A stretch of DNA of 64,000 nucleotides from Candidatus Zixiibacteriota bacterium (GCA_024276275.1 JAJRXM010000060.1:1-64000); one strand, 5' to 3'; shown: positions 39,600 to 51,111, numbered from the stretch's first letter. The notes: generated by a model not told the origin, from the letters alone. Numbers and translations are program-made.

Positions 39600-41185
39600 T
39601 TTGATTTTTGCTCCTCATCGGTATGCAAAGTTAACTCATTCTGCCCGGTATTATCTTTATAATATCTAATTTGATACTCTTCATCCAAATAAACTGATTT
39701 TGCTTTGTTTACCTGTTGGAGAACATTTTTCACCGCAGGTTCAATTCGTGAAAAGAGTGGAGCCGGATAGATACCGATAAAAAAGATAAGGATAACCAAC
39801 GGTAATAAAATTAGTTTTTCACGGGCATCTAAATCAAGTAATTTTTTATTTTCCTCTTTGTCTACTTCACCGAAAAAGACTCTTTGGAACATCCACAGCA
39901 TATAACATGCTGAGAGAATAACTCCGACAGCAGCTATAGAAGCATAAATATAATTTGATTTAAACATACCTAAAAGAATTAAGAATTCGCCTACAAATCC
40001 GTTTGTCAACGGTAAACCGATAGACGAAAGAGTTACAATCATAAAGACAACCGTAAATAACGGCATAACTTTGGCAAGACCGCCGAAATCTTCAATCATC
40101 CTGGTATGTCTCCGTTCATAAATCATTCCGACTAACAAGAACAAAGCCCCTGTTGAGATACCGTGGTTAATCATTTGAATTACAGCACCCTCAAGTCCTT
40201 GCATGTTAAGAGCAAAAAGACCGAGCATGATAAAACCCATGTGGGAGACCGATGAAAAGGCAACAAGCGACTTAATATCTTTTTGTACCATGGCAACTAA
40301 GGCACCATAGATGATTGCTATCACCGACAATGTACAAATGTACGGAAGATATGCTATCGTCGCTTCAGGAAACATCGGTAAACAAATTCGGATAAACCCA
40401 TAGGTACCCATTTTCAACAATACACCGGCAAGAATTACTGAACCGGCAGTAGGTGCCTGCACATGAGCATCTGGCAGCCAGGTATGAAACGGAAACAGCG
40501 GTACTTTAATAGCAAAAGCTAAGGCAAAAGCACCGAACAACCAGAGTTGCGGTTCAAATCCGAGTGCTAATGTTGAAGTTAATTTCAATATATCAAAAGA
40601 GAACTCACCGGTCATTGCTTGATATTCATATAAAAGATACATAATACCGACAAGCATCAGCAGAGAACCAAACATAGTGAACAGTACAAATTTAATAGCT
40701 GCGTATAATTTTCTCGGTCCACCCCAGACACCGATAATAAAATACATCGGAATCAACATCAGTTCCCAGAAGATATAAAACAAGAAGAGGTCCAAGGCAC
40801 AAAAAACACCTATCATACCTACTTCTAATAGAAGCATCGAGATAAAGTAGCCTTTGATTCCTGTCGTAATTGAGTTCCATGAAGCGAGAATAGAAAGAAC
40901 TGTTAAAATAGTTGTTAGAACTATTAAGAGTAATGAGATACCGTCTATACCGAAATGATAATTAATTCCGAATGATGATATCCACGGGATATTTACCTCA
41001 AACTGCATACCGCTGGCAAGCGGGTCAAACATATAGTAGGCCGCAAATGACAAAATCATCGTCACAACAGAAATAATAAGTGCAAGACCTTTTATTGTAT
41101 CTGTTTTTTCTTTCGGTACAAACAGAAGCAGTATAATTCCGATAGCAGGGAAAAATGTCGTTAAGGTAAGAATTGAACTATCCAT
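39596..41185 (-). CDS. nuoM: NADH-quinone oxidoreductase subunit M
   Basis: FYIFWELMLIPMYFIIGVWGG; FPFHTWLPDAHVQAPTAGSVILAGVLLKMGTYG. Confidence 0.92.
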   Translation of the reverse strand: MDSSILTLTTFFPAIGIILLLFVPKEKTDTIKGLALIISVVTMILSFAAYYMFDPLASGMQFEVNIPWISSFGINYHFGIDGISLLLIVLTTILTVLSILASWNSITTGIKGYFISMLLLEVGMIGVFCALDLFLFYIFWELMLIPMYFIIGVWGGPRKLYAAIKFVLFTMFGSLLMLVGIMYLLYEYQAMTGEFSFDILKLTSTLALGFEPQLWLFGAFALAFAIKVPLFPFHTWLPDAHVQAPTAGSVILAGVLLKMGTYGFIRICLPMFPEATIAYLPYICTLSVIAIIYGALVAMVQKDIKSLVAFSSVSHMGFIMLGLFALNMQGLEGAVIQMINHGISTGALFLLVGMIYERRHTRMIEDFGGLAKVMPLFTVVFMIVTLSSIGLPLTNGFVGEFLILLGMFKSNYIYASIAAVGVILSACYMLWMFQRVFFGEVDKEENKKLLDLDAREKLILLPLVILIFFIGIYPAPLFSRIEPAVKNVLQQVNKAKSVYLDEEYQIRYYKDNTGQNELTLHTDEEQKSK

Positions 41186-41187
41186 AT

Positions 41188-43131
41188 TTAACCAATCACC
41201 ATATAAGCTATAATCACTAATACACCTGAGACAAAAATTGTCGCATAGGTACGAACTCTACCTGTTTGCATTTTTCGAGCGAATTCCGAAAAGTCAGAAT
41301 ACCACGATGCTGCCCCATTTACAAATCCGTCGATAATGACAACATCAAAGACTTTCCACAAGAACAATGAGAAGTAGACAACCGGACGAATAATAACGGC
41401 ACCATAGATTTAATCTACATAATATTTATTTAATAACAAATTTTTCATCCCTGACAATTTTTCGGCAAGCGAGGTTGAGATTTCTGTTTTCTTTTTATAA
41501 AGCAGATATGCCATGAAGATAGAGAAAAGAACAAGGACAACTGATGATATCATCAGTGTCCATTCCATAGCTACATCTCCCCCACCTGAAGCAAGAGCAT
41601 GCGAAGCGGAACCTTGAGAGGTTGAAATAATTACAGGAGCAAGCCATTCCTCAAAGTGGTTTGTCTTAGCAAAAAGATGCGGTAAACCAATCCAACCACC
41701 AACGACCGAAAGTACAGCGAGTATCATAAGCGGAATTGTCATAGTTTTTGGAGATTCATGAATGTGCGATTTAACTTCTTTGCTCATTCTTTCTTTACCA
41801 TAGAAGGTCAGATATATCAGGCGGAACATATAGAATGCAGTTAGAGCCGCAGTCACAACTCCGATTACCCAAAAAATCACAGAGCCATGCATTTGTGACG
41901 AGAAAGATTTCCAAAGGATCTCATCCTTTGAGAAGAAACCTGAGAAACCTGGGATACCTGAGATTGCAAAAGTTGCGATAAACATTGTCATAAATGTAAT
42001 CGGCATATATTTTTTGAGACCGCCCATGTAACGCATGTCTTGTTCATCAGACATACCGTGAATAACAGAACCGGCACCAAGGAATAAAAGAGCTTTAAAG
42101 AATGCGTGAGTCATAAGATGAAAAACACCTGCAGTATAGGCTGCTACACCACAAGCTAAGAACATATATCCGAGTTGACTGACTGTTGAATATGCCAGCA
42201 CCCGTTTAATATCATTTTGAGCCAGTCCGATAGTCGCGGCAAAAAATGCCGTTGCGGCACCAACACATGCTACGACAAAAAGAGCATCTGGAGCCATCGA
42301 GAAAAGTACATTGGTACGGACTAACATATATACACCAGCCGTTACCATAGTTGCGGCATGGATTAAAGCCGAAACAGGTGTAGGGCCTTCCATCGCATCG
42401 GGAAGCCATACATACAGAGGAATCTGAGCTGATTTACCCATTGCTCCGACAAAAAGAAGCAGACAAGCTGCTGTAACTAACGCAGAACCGTAGACAAAAA
42501 CTTCCGGAGCTCTTGCGACAACATCAACAAAGTTTAGAGACCCAACCTGCCAAAAAATTATAAACATTCCAAGTAAGAAACCAAAATCACCGATATGGTT
42601 GATGATGAATGCTTTTTTACCGGCATCGGTCGCTGATTTTTTATGGAACCAAAATCCGATTAAGAGATAGGAGCAGAGACCAACCCCTTCCCATCCGACA
42701 AACATCAGAAGGAAATTGTCAGCTAGTACGAGAGTCAACATAGAAAACATGAAAAGACTTAGATATGTAAAGAATCTGCTGTATCCCGGGTCGTGGCTCA
42801 TGTAACCAATTGAGTAGACATGAATCAGAAATCCGACACCTGTGACGACCAAAATCATTATTGCCGAAAGAGGGTCGAGCATGTAGCCAAAACTTACTTC
42901 AAAGTTATTACCTGATTTAATCCATGTAAATAATGTTTGTTCTAAAATCCTTGCACTCGGTGCGAGATTGGTCAGTTCTAAGAAAGCAAATAATGAGATT
43001 ATAAATGATATGAACACCGAACCGCATGCAATAATCGAAACAATCGGCTTAGAAAGTTTCCCAAGCAGTAATCCATTGATTAGAAAACCGATAAACGGCA
43101 GCAACGGGATTAAATATAGATATTCAGCCAT
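41188..43131 (-). pseudogene. nuoL: NADH-quinone oxidoreductase subunit L, interrupted by one in-frame TAA (41410-41412)
   Basis: Readthrough gives ..LLNKYYVD*IYGAVIIRPVVYFSLFLWKVFDVVIIDGFVNGAASWYSDFSEFARKMQTGRVRTYATIFVSGVLVIIAYMVIG, the usual NuoL C-terminus, ending at TAA 41188. Confidence 0.92.
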
Positions 43132-43151
43132 AATAAATTAAACCTTCAGAC

Positions 43152-43457
43152 CTACCATTTTAACAAGTTAAAACGGTCGATATTAATTGTTTCTCTGTTA
43201 CGGTAGAGATTTATTACCATCCCTAACCCTACTGCCGCTTCAGCTGCTGCGACAGTTAATATTAAAAAGACAAACGCGTGGCCGTCCATGATATTGAGCT
43301 TTAACGAAAAAGCAATCAAAACCAAATTGGCAGCATTCAGCATCAGCTCAACCGACATAAACAACATAATTATATTTCGAGAGATAAGTACACCGATAGT
43401 TCCGATAGCAAACAGTACAACCGCTACAATAATATAGGCAGTAATTGAAAGTTCCAT
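43152..43457 (-). CDS. nuoK: NADH-quinone oxidoreductase subunit K
   Basis: 101 aa, MLFMSVELMLNAANLVLIAF; position in operon. Confidence 0.92.
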   Translation of the reverse strand: MELSITAYIIVAVVLFAIGTIGVLISRNIIMLFMSVELMLNAANLVLIAFSLKLNIMDGHAFVFLILTVAAAEAAVGLGMVINLYRNRETINIDRFNLLKW

Positions 43458-44020
43458 CAGCTTTGCACCTCATTATTATCTGAAATTGTGTCTGTTTCGG
43501 CGTCATCCCGTTTAGACATCACTACTGCACCGACAATAGCGGCAAGAAGTAAAATTGATGTCAATTCAAACGGATAGAGATATTTTGTAAAAAGTAATTT
43601 TGCTACTTCAGCTACAGAGCCAAAATTATTAACAGATTCAGCAAGAACACCGACTTCAACATTTCCATGCATAAAACCTGTCTTGATTATAAAGACAAGT
43701 TCAACAAATAGTATTAATCCGAATAAAAATTTCAGAGACAATTTCACCGGTGATGATTGTTTTCCTAAGTCTTCAGCTCCACGTAAATTCAGCAACATGA
43801 TAACAAATAAGAACAAGACCATTATTGCACCTGAATAGACAATGATTAAAACGGCTCCGATAAATAAAGCACCCAGTTGAATATATAAGACAGCTTGTGC
43901 CACCAATGATACAATCATCGACATTACAGCAAGCACCGGATTTTTAAGAGTTATCATCAGAGCTGCCCCTGACACCGCCAATAATGCGGAAACTATAAAT
44001 ATGGCAAAATCAAGATTCAT
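43457..44020 (-). CDS. nuoJ: NADH-quinone oxidoreductase subunit J
   Basis: IVYSGAIMVLFLFVIMLLNL; position in operon. Confidence 0.92.
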   Translation of the reverse strand: MNLDFAIFIVSALLAVSGAALMITLKNPVLAVMSMIVSLVAQAVLYIQLGALFIGAVLIIVYSGAIMVLFLFVIMLLNLRGAEDLGKQSSPVKLSLKFLFGLILFVELVFIIKTGFMHGNVEVGVLAESVNNFGSVAEVAKLLFTKYLYPFELTSILLLAAIVGAVVMSKRDDAETDTISDNNEVQS

Positions 44021-44023
44021 ATT

Positions 44024-44527
44024 CTATTTATCTACCGTTCCATACACTTTGCGTGCTTTACGTAAAAGTTTTTTAAACGGGTTTTCCTTGCGTGGATGAG
44101 CAACCAGCATTTGTTCTTTGGTTTTAATAAATGAATTAATATCCGGAGATGAGAACTCATATTCATGACCCAAGAAAATAGCTTCTTCAGGACATGCTTC
44201 CTCGCAAAACCCACAATATATACATCGTATTTGGTTTATTTCATACACTTTGGCAAACCGTTCGCCTTTTTCATTTTCTTCAGGTTCCATATAGATACAA
44301 TCAGACGGACAGGCAGCAGCACAAAGACCACAGCAGACACACCGTTCGGTACCGTCGTCATAGCGTTCTAAATAGTGTTGCCCCTTGTAACGGGGAGCCA
44401 TAGGTTTTTTCTTTTTCTGATATTCTAATGTAACAGGTTTCTTAAAGAGATGCTTCAGTGTTACAATAAACCCTTTGGGCATCTTTAAGAAAACATTACC
44501 TATTGCTTTTAATACTTCGTTCATCAT
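44024..44527 (-). CDS. nuoI: NADH-quinone oxidoreductase subunit I
   Basis: CVCCGLCAAACPSDCIYMEP and CIYCGFCEEACPEEAIFLG. Confidence 0.93.
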   Translation of the reverse strand: MMNEVLKAIGNVFLKMPKGFIVTLKHLFKKPVTLEYQKKKKPMAPRYKGQHYLERYDDGTERCVCCGLCAAACPSDCIYMEPEENEKGERFAKVYEINQIRCIYCGFCEEACPEEAIFLGHEYEFSSPDINSFIKTKEQMLVAHPRKENPFKKLLRKARKVYGTVDK

Positions 44528-44536
44528 TCAACCTAT

Positions 44537-45568
44537 TTATAAAATCACAAAAAATGCTGTTATTAACGTATTAAATAAAGCTAACGGGAAAAGAACTTTC
44601 CAACCTAATGCCATTAACTGGTCATATCTAAATCTTGGGAATGTTGCCCGCAACCATATATAGAAAAACATAAACAAGAAAACTTTTATTACAAAGTATA
44701 AAACCGAGAGCATTGGCATAGAATCTAAAAACGGACCGTGCCAACCACCCAAAAACAGCGTAGCCCCTACTGATGAAACCGCAATCATATTGGCATATTC
44801 AGCAATAAAGAACATTGAGAATTTCATAGAAGAATACTCTGTATGATACCCTGCGACCAGTTCAGACTCAGCTTCGGGCATATCAAACGGTGCTCTGTTC
44901 GTTTCCGCAATAACACAGGTAAGAAATAATATAAAGCCTAACGGTTGACTAAAAATATACCAATTTGGTAAAAATGTAATCGTACCCCAAAGCGGACCCA
45001 TTTGTAATTCCACCAACTCACGTAAAGAAAGAGTATTGGCAATGATAATAACACCGACTATTGAAAGACCGTAGCCTACCTCATAAGAAATCATCTGAGC
45101 TGATGAACGCACAGCTCCCATCATAGAATACTTTGAACCGGAAGACCACCCTGCTAAGACAATACCATATATACCGAGTGATGTAACCGCAAAGACAAAG
45201 AGAACACCGACATTTAAATCAGAAAGAACAAAAGTAAAATCTTTTCCAAAAAAAGTATTGTCTTTACCAAACGGAATAACCGCAAAAGTTAAAACAGCCG
45301 GGACAAATGAAATAACCGGAGCTAATAGATAAGTAATTTTTTCAACATTTGCAGGTCTGATCTCTTCTTTGAAAATCAATTTGAGACCGTCGGCCAGAGG
45401 TGTTAAAAGCCCATACGGCCCTGCAGTATTTGGTCCCATGCGATGCTGCATATGTCCGACAACTTTACGCTCCAATAAAGTCGAATAAGCACAGCCGGTT
45501 AAAACGGCAATGACTACGACGATAACTTTAATTGAGGCAAATAGAATCATTTCAAGCATCTTATGCAT
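44537..45568 (-). CDS. nuoH: NADH-quinone oxidoreductase subunit H
   Basis: LLERKVVGHMQHRMGPNTAGPYGLLTPLADGLKLIFKEEIRP; ETNRAPFDMPEAESELVAGYHTEYSSMKF. Confidence 0.94.
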   Translation of the reverse strand: MHKMLEMILFASIKVIVVVIAVLTGCAYSTLLERKVVGHMQHRMGPNTAGPYGLLTPLADGLKLIFKEEIRPANVEKITYLLAPVISFVPAVLTFAVIPFGKDNTFFGKDFTFVLSDLNVGVLFVFAVTSLGIYGIVLAGWSSGSKYSMMGAVRSSAQMISYEVGYGLSIVGVIIIANTLSLRELVELQMGPLWGTITFLPNWYIFSQPLGFILFLTCVIAETNRAPFDMPEAESELVAGYHTEYSSMKFSMFFIAEYANMIAVSSVGATLFLGGWHGPFLDSMPMLSVLYFVIKVFLFMFFYIWLRATFPRFRYDQLMALGWKVLFPLALFNTLITAFFVIL

Positions 45569-48122
45569 CCACCTTACTTATTTTGACTCTGTCGACTCTT
45601 CGTTTACGCATGAACAATGATGTAACTGGTGATGATTGGAAATTTCTCGGTACTAATAAAACATCTGAATCTAATGATTGTGATATTTTGACCGGTAGAA
45701 TTACTTTTGATACAATCGATTCAACTCGAATAGAGTCACCGTTTTTCATATTGTTTTTTGCTGCCAATTCTTCGGACATCATCAGATATGCTTCGGCGCT
45801 GAAGTTATTCAGCGATGGTGATTTTTCTGTTAAATAACCGGAATGATGGGCATCGTCTATGATGAAAATCGGAAGAGTATATTCGTCGATTATTTCTTCA
45901 GTTTGTGGTTTCATTTCGATAAAATCATCAGGGAATTGAATTACCGTATTCACCGCAAGACAATCAGCTAATTCTTTGTCAAGACTTTCAGAATCAAAGT
46001 TCGACTTTTCTAATTTTTCAGCAATCAGTCTTATAATTTCAAAGGCAGGTTTTGAGTCTGTATTTGGTTTGACCGCCTGTTTTGCTGTCTGGCATATTGA
46101 TTCTAAATTGATATAGTCACCTTCATACTCTGCCCAGCCTGACAGAGGTAGGACAACATCGGCAGATTCGGTAGTTTCAGTTTCAAAAAGGTCGCAGGCA
46201 ACCAAGAAATCAAGTTTGTCTAAACTTTCTTTGATAAATTCTTTGTCGGGATAGAGCATCATCGGGTTTGAGCCAAACACGAAAAGACCTTTAATCTCTT
46301 CTTTGCGTATATGTGCCATCATTTCGTCGGTATTACGAGGTTCAGATTCAGGATAGCCGTTAAAATTCTTTTTTAAGATTTCTTTTATCGGAGCAATCGG
46401 GTCAGGAAGCAGACCAAGTTTTTCGGCACCTTTTGAGTTGGCATAACGTGCCAGAATTGATATCTGACCTTTTGAACTAATACCAAAAAGTTTATTCATA
46501 TTCAACAGAGCAGCAGAAATAGCATCACGTGATTTTGAACGGGTTACAATTTCACCGATTAAGAAAGTAATATTTTTCCCGTCTGCTATAGAACGAGCCA
46601 GAACTCTTAAGTCTTTTTCATCAAGACCACAAAGTGCGACGGCATCTTTGAGAGTTGACGGCAGAACCTTTTTCAGATAATCATTTGCCAAGGCGGAGTC
46701 TACTACATTTTCTTCAATAGCGGCAAGACAAATTGCATTCACCGCAGATTCATCTGTTCCCGGATTATATACATATTCAATATTGGCAACATCGGCAGAT
46801 TTAACCGCATACGGCATGATTGAGTAAATTTTTGGATTTGTATTGTTATACGCTTTGCGAATTCGTAAGTATTCGTTTGGATGTTCATGAATTAAATCGG
46901 AACCAAAGCTCACGATAACATCGGAGTCATCTATAGCAGAAATAGAAAACGGCTGTGAACGTAAAACACCAAAAGGAGAATCAGGACTGCTCGGAAGCAT
47001 CCGATAGTCACCGCGGAAATCGATATTGTTAGATTTACAAACAGTACGAATCATTTTAGAAAAGCTATAGAGTGACCTGTTGTCAAGTGACGGAGAAATC
47101 AATCCTCCGATACAGACACCACCGACAGATTCTTTTATTTCGGTATATTTTTTAGCTATATAATCAATCGCTTCATCCCATGTCGCTTTGACCTGTTTTC
47201 CGTCTTTTCTGATTAAAGGAGTCTGCAAACGGTCGGGTGAATTTATAATCTGGTAGCCGTAACGGGTAATATCAGGAATCCATCCGTTGTCGATAGATTC
47301 GTTTTCTCTTGATGTTACTCTGAATATTTTATTTTGATGATCTTCTTTATAGAACGTACAATTTGTTCCTGAAGATGTAAAATTGCAAATTGACGGAGTT
47401 GTTTGAGTTAGCCATACTCTGATTTTATAACGCCAGTCAGAGTTTGTCAAAGCACCGACCGGGCAAATTTCGACTAGATTTCCTGAGAATGGATTATTAA
47501 CTTCACCACCCGGTACAGCATCTATTTGTGTAATGTTTCCGCGTTCAAATGCTCCTAAATCATATTCGCCAAAAGCATTTTTATTGGCACGAACACATTT
47601 GTAACAAAGGATACATCTATTTCTGTTGAGCATGATTTCAGGACCGATTTTCTTATCGTCAAACGTCGTAGTCATATCATCTTCTTTAAAACGATATTTC
47701 TTAAAATCATACCTGCTGTCATCAAACCCATGAGCAAAAGTCAGGTTTTGCAGGTCACATTCGCCACCCTTATCACAGGTCGGGCAATCAAGAGGATGAT
47801 TTATTAAAATAAATTCGATGACTGCTTTTCGTCCTTGTCGTACTTGGTCTGAATTTGTATATACAACCATACCTTCCATAGCATCAAGCATACATGAAAC
47901 CATCAGCTTTGGCATTTTTTCTACTTCGACATAACACATTCGACAAGCACCGACAGATTTTAACTGAGGATGCCAACAAAATGTTGGTATATGAATACCA
48001 ATATCACGAGCTGCCTGTAATACTGTGGTACCTTTCGGCACTGTTACAGACTGTCCGTCAATAGTAAATGTTACTGTCGGTACAGAAACGTTCGGTTGTT
48101 CTTTTTTCACAGCTTCAGACAT
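45561..48122 (-). CDS. nuoG: NADH-quinone oxidoreductase subunit G
   Basis: TFCWHPQLKSVGACRMCYVEVEK, CPTCDKGGECDLQNL, molybdopterin-oxidoreductase-like C-terminal region. Confidence 0.9.
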   Translation of the reverse strand: MSEAVKKEQPNVSVPTVTFTIDGQSVTVPKGTTVLQAARDIGIHIPTFCWHPQLKSVGACRMCYVEVEKMPKLMVSCMLDAMEGMVVYTNSDQVRQGRKAVIEFILINHPLDCPTCDKGGECDLQNLTFAHGFDDSRYDFKKYRFKEDDMTTTFDDKKIGPEIMLNRNRCILCYKCVRANKNAFGEYDLGAFERGNITQIDAVPGGEVNNPFSGNLVEICPVGALTNSDWRYKIRVWLTQTTPSICNFTSSGTNCTFYKEDHQNKIFRVTSRENESIDNGWIPDITRYGYQIINSPDRLQTPLIRKDGKQVKATWDEAIDYIAKKYTEIKESVGGVCIGGLISPSLDNRSLYSFSKMIRTVCKSNNIDFRGDYRMLPSSPDSPFGVLRSQPFSISAIDDSDVIVSFGSDLIHEHPNEYLRIRKAYNNTNPKIYSIMPYAVKSADVANIEYVYNPGTDESAVNAICLAAIEENVVDSALANDYLKKVLPSTLKDAVALCGLDEKDLRVLARSIADGKNITFLIGEIVTRSKSRDAISAALLNMNKLFGISSKGQISILARYANSKGAEKLGLLPDPIAPIKEILKKNFNGYPESEPRNTDEMMAHIRKEEIKGLFVFGSNPMMLYPDKEFIKESLDKLDFLVACDLFETETTESADVVLPLSGWAEYEGDYINLESICQTAKQAVKPNTDSKPAFEIIRLIAEKLEKSNFDSESLDKELADCLAVNTVIQFPDDFIEMKPQTEEIIDEYTLPIFIIDDAHHSGYLTEKSPSLNNFSAEAYLMMSEELAAKNNMKNGDSIRVESIVSKVILPVKISQSLDSDVLLVPRNFQSSPVTSLFMRKRRVDRVKISKVDA

Positions 48123-48125
48123 ATT

Positions 48126-49460
48126 TTATTTAAACTCAAAGTTTGATTTAACCATACATTTTTTGTGGTCAATATGGTACTGCCATTCATCGCGATACAA
48201 TCTTAAAGCTGACTGAATCGGCATAACGGCGGCATCGCCTAACGGACAGATAGTTCGTCCTAAGATATTACCACAAACTTCTTCAATTTTTTCTAAATCA
48301 CCTGTTTGACCTTGACCGGCTTCAATACGGTTAATCATCTGTTCAAGCCATCCGGTTCCCTCTCGACAAGGTGTACATTTTCCGCATGATTCATGACGGA
48401 AAAAATGTATCAGTTTTTTTATAACCCAGACAATGCAGGTATTTTCATTAAACACAATAATAGCACCCGAACCAAGCATGGAGTCTTTTTCCTGTAGTGA
48501 TTCATAGTCAAGTGCAACATCAATCATATCAGGTAATAACATCGGAGTTGAGGCTCCACCTGGGATAACACCTTTGAGAGGTACATCACCAAGCATCCCG
48601 CCACCATAGTCAGGACTATATATCATATCTTTTAAATTAAAGCCTAAAGGTACTTCAAAATTTCCCGGGCGATTTACATGACCTGAGAGTGAAAACAGTT
48701 TTGTACCTTTTGATTTTTCAGTACCTAAAGATGCGTACCACTCGGCACCCCGATTTATAATATGGGGAACGGCAGCAAGCGATTCTACATTATTTACAAT
48801 AGTCGGACAAGCATAGAGACCTTCAATAGCCGGAAACGGCGGACGCATTCTAGACTGTCCGCGTTCTCCCTCGATAGAGTTGAGTAAGGCTGTTTCTTCA
48901 CCGCAAATATAAGCACCTCCGCCGGTATGTACTATCATATCTAAATCATAACCAGAACCGTATATATTTTTTCCAAGGTGTCCTTTTGCGTATGCTTCTT
49001 CCATTGCTTTTTCCATTTTTTCGATACAATGGGTAAACTCGCCGCGAATATATATAAACATCAAATGACATCCGATAGCATAGGAACCTATAGCCATACC
49101 CTCGATAATAGAATGAGGATCCCGTTCCATGATAACTCTATCTTTACAAGTACCCGGTTCGGACTCATCGGCATTACAGCAAAGATATCTTGCTTTTGGA
49201 GAGTCTTTCGGAACAAAGCTCCATTTAAGACCGGTCGGAAATCCTGCACCGCCACGGCCGCGAAGTCCTGATTTTTTTATTGTTTCGATAAGGTCTTCTC
49301 TTGAGATCGAATCTAAAACTTTTTTCCACGCTTTGTATCCGCCACGTGAAACAAAAGTATCTATTTCACACTGTTTCGGGTCTTCAACATACTGAAACAG
49401 GTGTAAGTTTTCATCTTTGGCGGCGATATCCGCATTTGTTATAACGGGAGAATAATGCAT
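48126..49460 (-). CDS. nuoF: NADH-quinone oxidoreductase subunit F
   Basis: SGLRGRGGAGFPTGLKWSFV; GGGAYICGEETALLNSIEGERGQSRMRPPFPA; ESCGKCTPCREGTGWL. Confidence 0.93.
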   Translation of the reverse strand: MHYSPVITNADIAAKDENLHLFQYVEDPKQCEIDTFVSRGGYKAWKKVLDSISREDLIETIKKSGLRGRGGAGFPTGLKWSFVPKDSPKARYLCCNADESEPGTCKDRVIMERDPHSIIEGMAIGSYAIGCHLMFIYIRGEFTHCIEKMEKAMEEAYAKGHLGKNIYGSGYDLDMIVHTGGGAYICGEETALLNSIEGERGQSRMRPPFPAIEGLYACPTIVNNVESLAAVPHIINRGAEWYASLGTEKSKGTKLFSLSGHVNRPGNFEVPLGFNLKDMIYSPDYGGGMLGDVPLKGVIPGGASTPMLLPDMIDVALDYESLQEKDSMLGSGAIIVFNENTCIVWVIKKLIHFFRHESCGKCTPCREGTGWLEQMINRIEAGQGQTGDLEKIEEVCGNILGRTICPLGDAAVMPIQSALRLYRDEWQYHIDHKKCMVKSNFEFK

Positions 49461-49939
49461 CAGTCTTTTTTCGCCTTTAAATCATCAATTAAAGTATCTA
49501 ATTTTTGTGCATCGAGATTTTCATGGTAATCTAAATTCACCTGAACCATAGGTGCCGTAGAACAAGAGCCGAGACATTCGACAGCGATTAAAGAAAATTT
49601 GTTATCCGCTGTTGTCTCGCCTAGTTTTATATCTAATTTATTTTCTAGATGCTGAATCATAGAGTCAGAACCTCGTAAGGCACATGAGATATTGTTGCAT
49701 ACTTGCAGAAGGTATTTCCCTCTCGGTTTTTTTGGAAACATCGTATAAAACGTAGCTGCCTCGGCAATTTCGACCATAGGTACATCTATAATTTTAGAAA
49801 TCTCTTTATAGATTTCCTCATCGACATGCCCAACCTGACGATATGCAACAGTAAGAGCCGGTAGTATCGCCGATTTTTTACGAGGATACCGAACTGCTTT
49901 TTCTTTTATTTTTGTAATTGACCGTTCTGTTAAAATCAT
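49460..49939 (-). CDS. nuoE: NADH-quinone oxidoreductase subunit E
   Basis: QVCNNISCALRGSDSM; AVECLGSCSTAPMVQVN. Confidence 0.92.
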   Translation of the reverse strand: MILTERSITKIKEKAVRYPRKKSAILPALTVAYRQVGHVDEEIYKEISKIIDVPMVEIAEAATFYTMFPKKPRGKYLLQVCNNISCALRGSDSMIQHLENKLDIKLGETTADNKFSLIAVECLGSCSTAPMVQVNLDYHENLDAQKLDTLIDDLKAKKD

Positions 49940-51111
49940 CTGTCAACTTCTCCTAATACAATATCAATAGAACCGATAGCACAGACAACATCGGAAAACA
50001 TATTCCCTTCACACATCTTTGGTAGAGCGGCAAGATTAATAAATGAAGGAGTACGTACTCTTACCCGATGCGGTTTATTGGTTCCGTCACCTGAGATAAA
50101 GAAACCAATTTCTCCTTTTCCGGATTCAATGCCTTGATATACAGAACCGACAGGAGTTTTGAACCCTTCAGTAATCAATTTAAAATGGAAAATCATAGAT
50201 TCCATTTTATATAAAACATCTTCTTTTGGAGGAAGGACTATACCCGGAACATGTGCCCTATAGGGACCTTCCGGCATACCGTCAATAGCTTGCTGCATAA
50301 TTTTGAGTGATTGGCGAATTTCTTCAACACGTATAGTATATCGGTCATATGCATCACCGTTTTGTCCGACCGGAACTTCAAAATCAAAATTTTCATATCC
50401 GGTATACGGGTTTGCTTTTCGCAAATCATGCTTTACCCCAGAACCGCGAAGCATCGGACCTGAAAGTGACAAACTGATAGCTTCTTCTGCGGTAAGAACA
50501 CCGACACCTTTAGTTCTATTTATAAAAATTTCATTATTAGTAAGCAGAGTTTCGTAATCGTTTAAGCCGTTATTTATTACTTTAATAATATTACGGATAC
50601 CTTTTTCAAAATCTTTTGGAATATCTTGTGCAAGACCACCGATACGAATGTACGTAGTCATCATTCGCTGACCACCGCACGCTTCATACATTTCCACGAT
50701 AGATTCACGGTCACGGAATGCATATAAGAGCATTGACATCGCACCCAAATCAAGAGCATGTGTGCCAAGCCATACAAGATGTGAATTTATACGAGTTAAT
50801 TCAGCTAAACAAACCCTGACCCATTGAACTTTTTCGGGAATATCTATTTCCATTAGTTTTTCAACAGCTAAACTGAAACCGAGATTGTTTGACATAGGTG
50901 CGAGATAATCCATACGGTCTGTACATGGAAGAGCTTTATAATACAGCTTACTTTCCATTGTTTTTTCTATACCGGTATGCAAATACCCTAAAACCGGTTC
51001 AGCTTTAACAACAGTTTCACCGTCTAATTCTAAAATAACCCGCAAGACACCATGTGTCGAGGGATGTTGTGGTCCCATATTGAGAGTGACAGTTTTTGCC
51101 GTATTACTCAC
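49936..51111 (-). CDS. nuoD: NADH-quinone oxidoreductase subunit D
   Basis: NMGPQHPSTHGVLRVILELDGETV...GYLHTGIEKTME; SVYQGIESGKGEIGFFISGDGTNKPHRVRVRTPSF. Confidence 0.94.
   Translation of the reverse strand: MSNTAKTVTLNMGPQHPSTHGVLRVILELDGETVVKAEPVLGYLHTGIEKTMESKLYYKALPCTDRMDYLAPMSNNLGFSLAVEKLMEIDIPEKVQWVRVCLAELTRINSHLVWLGTHALDLGAMSMLLYAFRDRESIVEMYEACGGQRMMTTYIRIGGLAQDIPKDFEKGIRNIIKVINNGLNDYETLLTNNEIFINRTKGVGVLTAEEAISLSLSGPMLRGSGVKHDLRKANPYTGYENFDFEVPVGQNGDAYDRYTIRVEEIRQSLKIMQQAIDGMPEGPYRAHVPGIVLPPKEDVLYKMESMIFHFKLITEGFKTPVGSVYQGIESGKGEIGFFISGDGTNKPHRVRVRTPSFINLAALPKMCEGNMFSDVVCAIGSIDIVLGEVDR

Noticed and set aside
44165-44403. Plus-strand ORFs antisense to nuoI
   Set aside because: Complement of conserved ferredoxin-type nuoI coding sequence; translations look like shadow ORFs.
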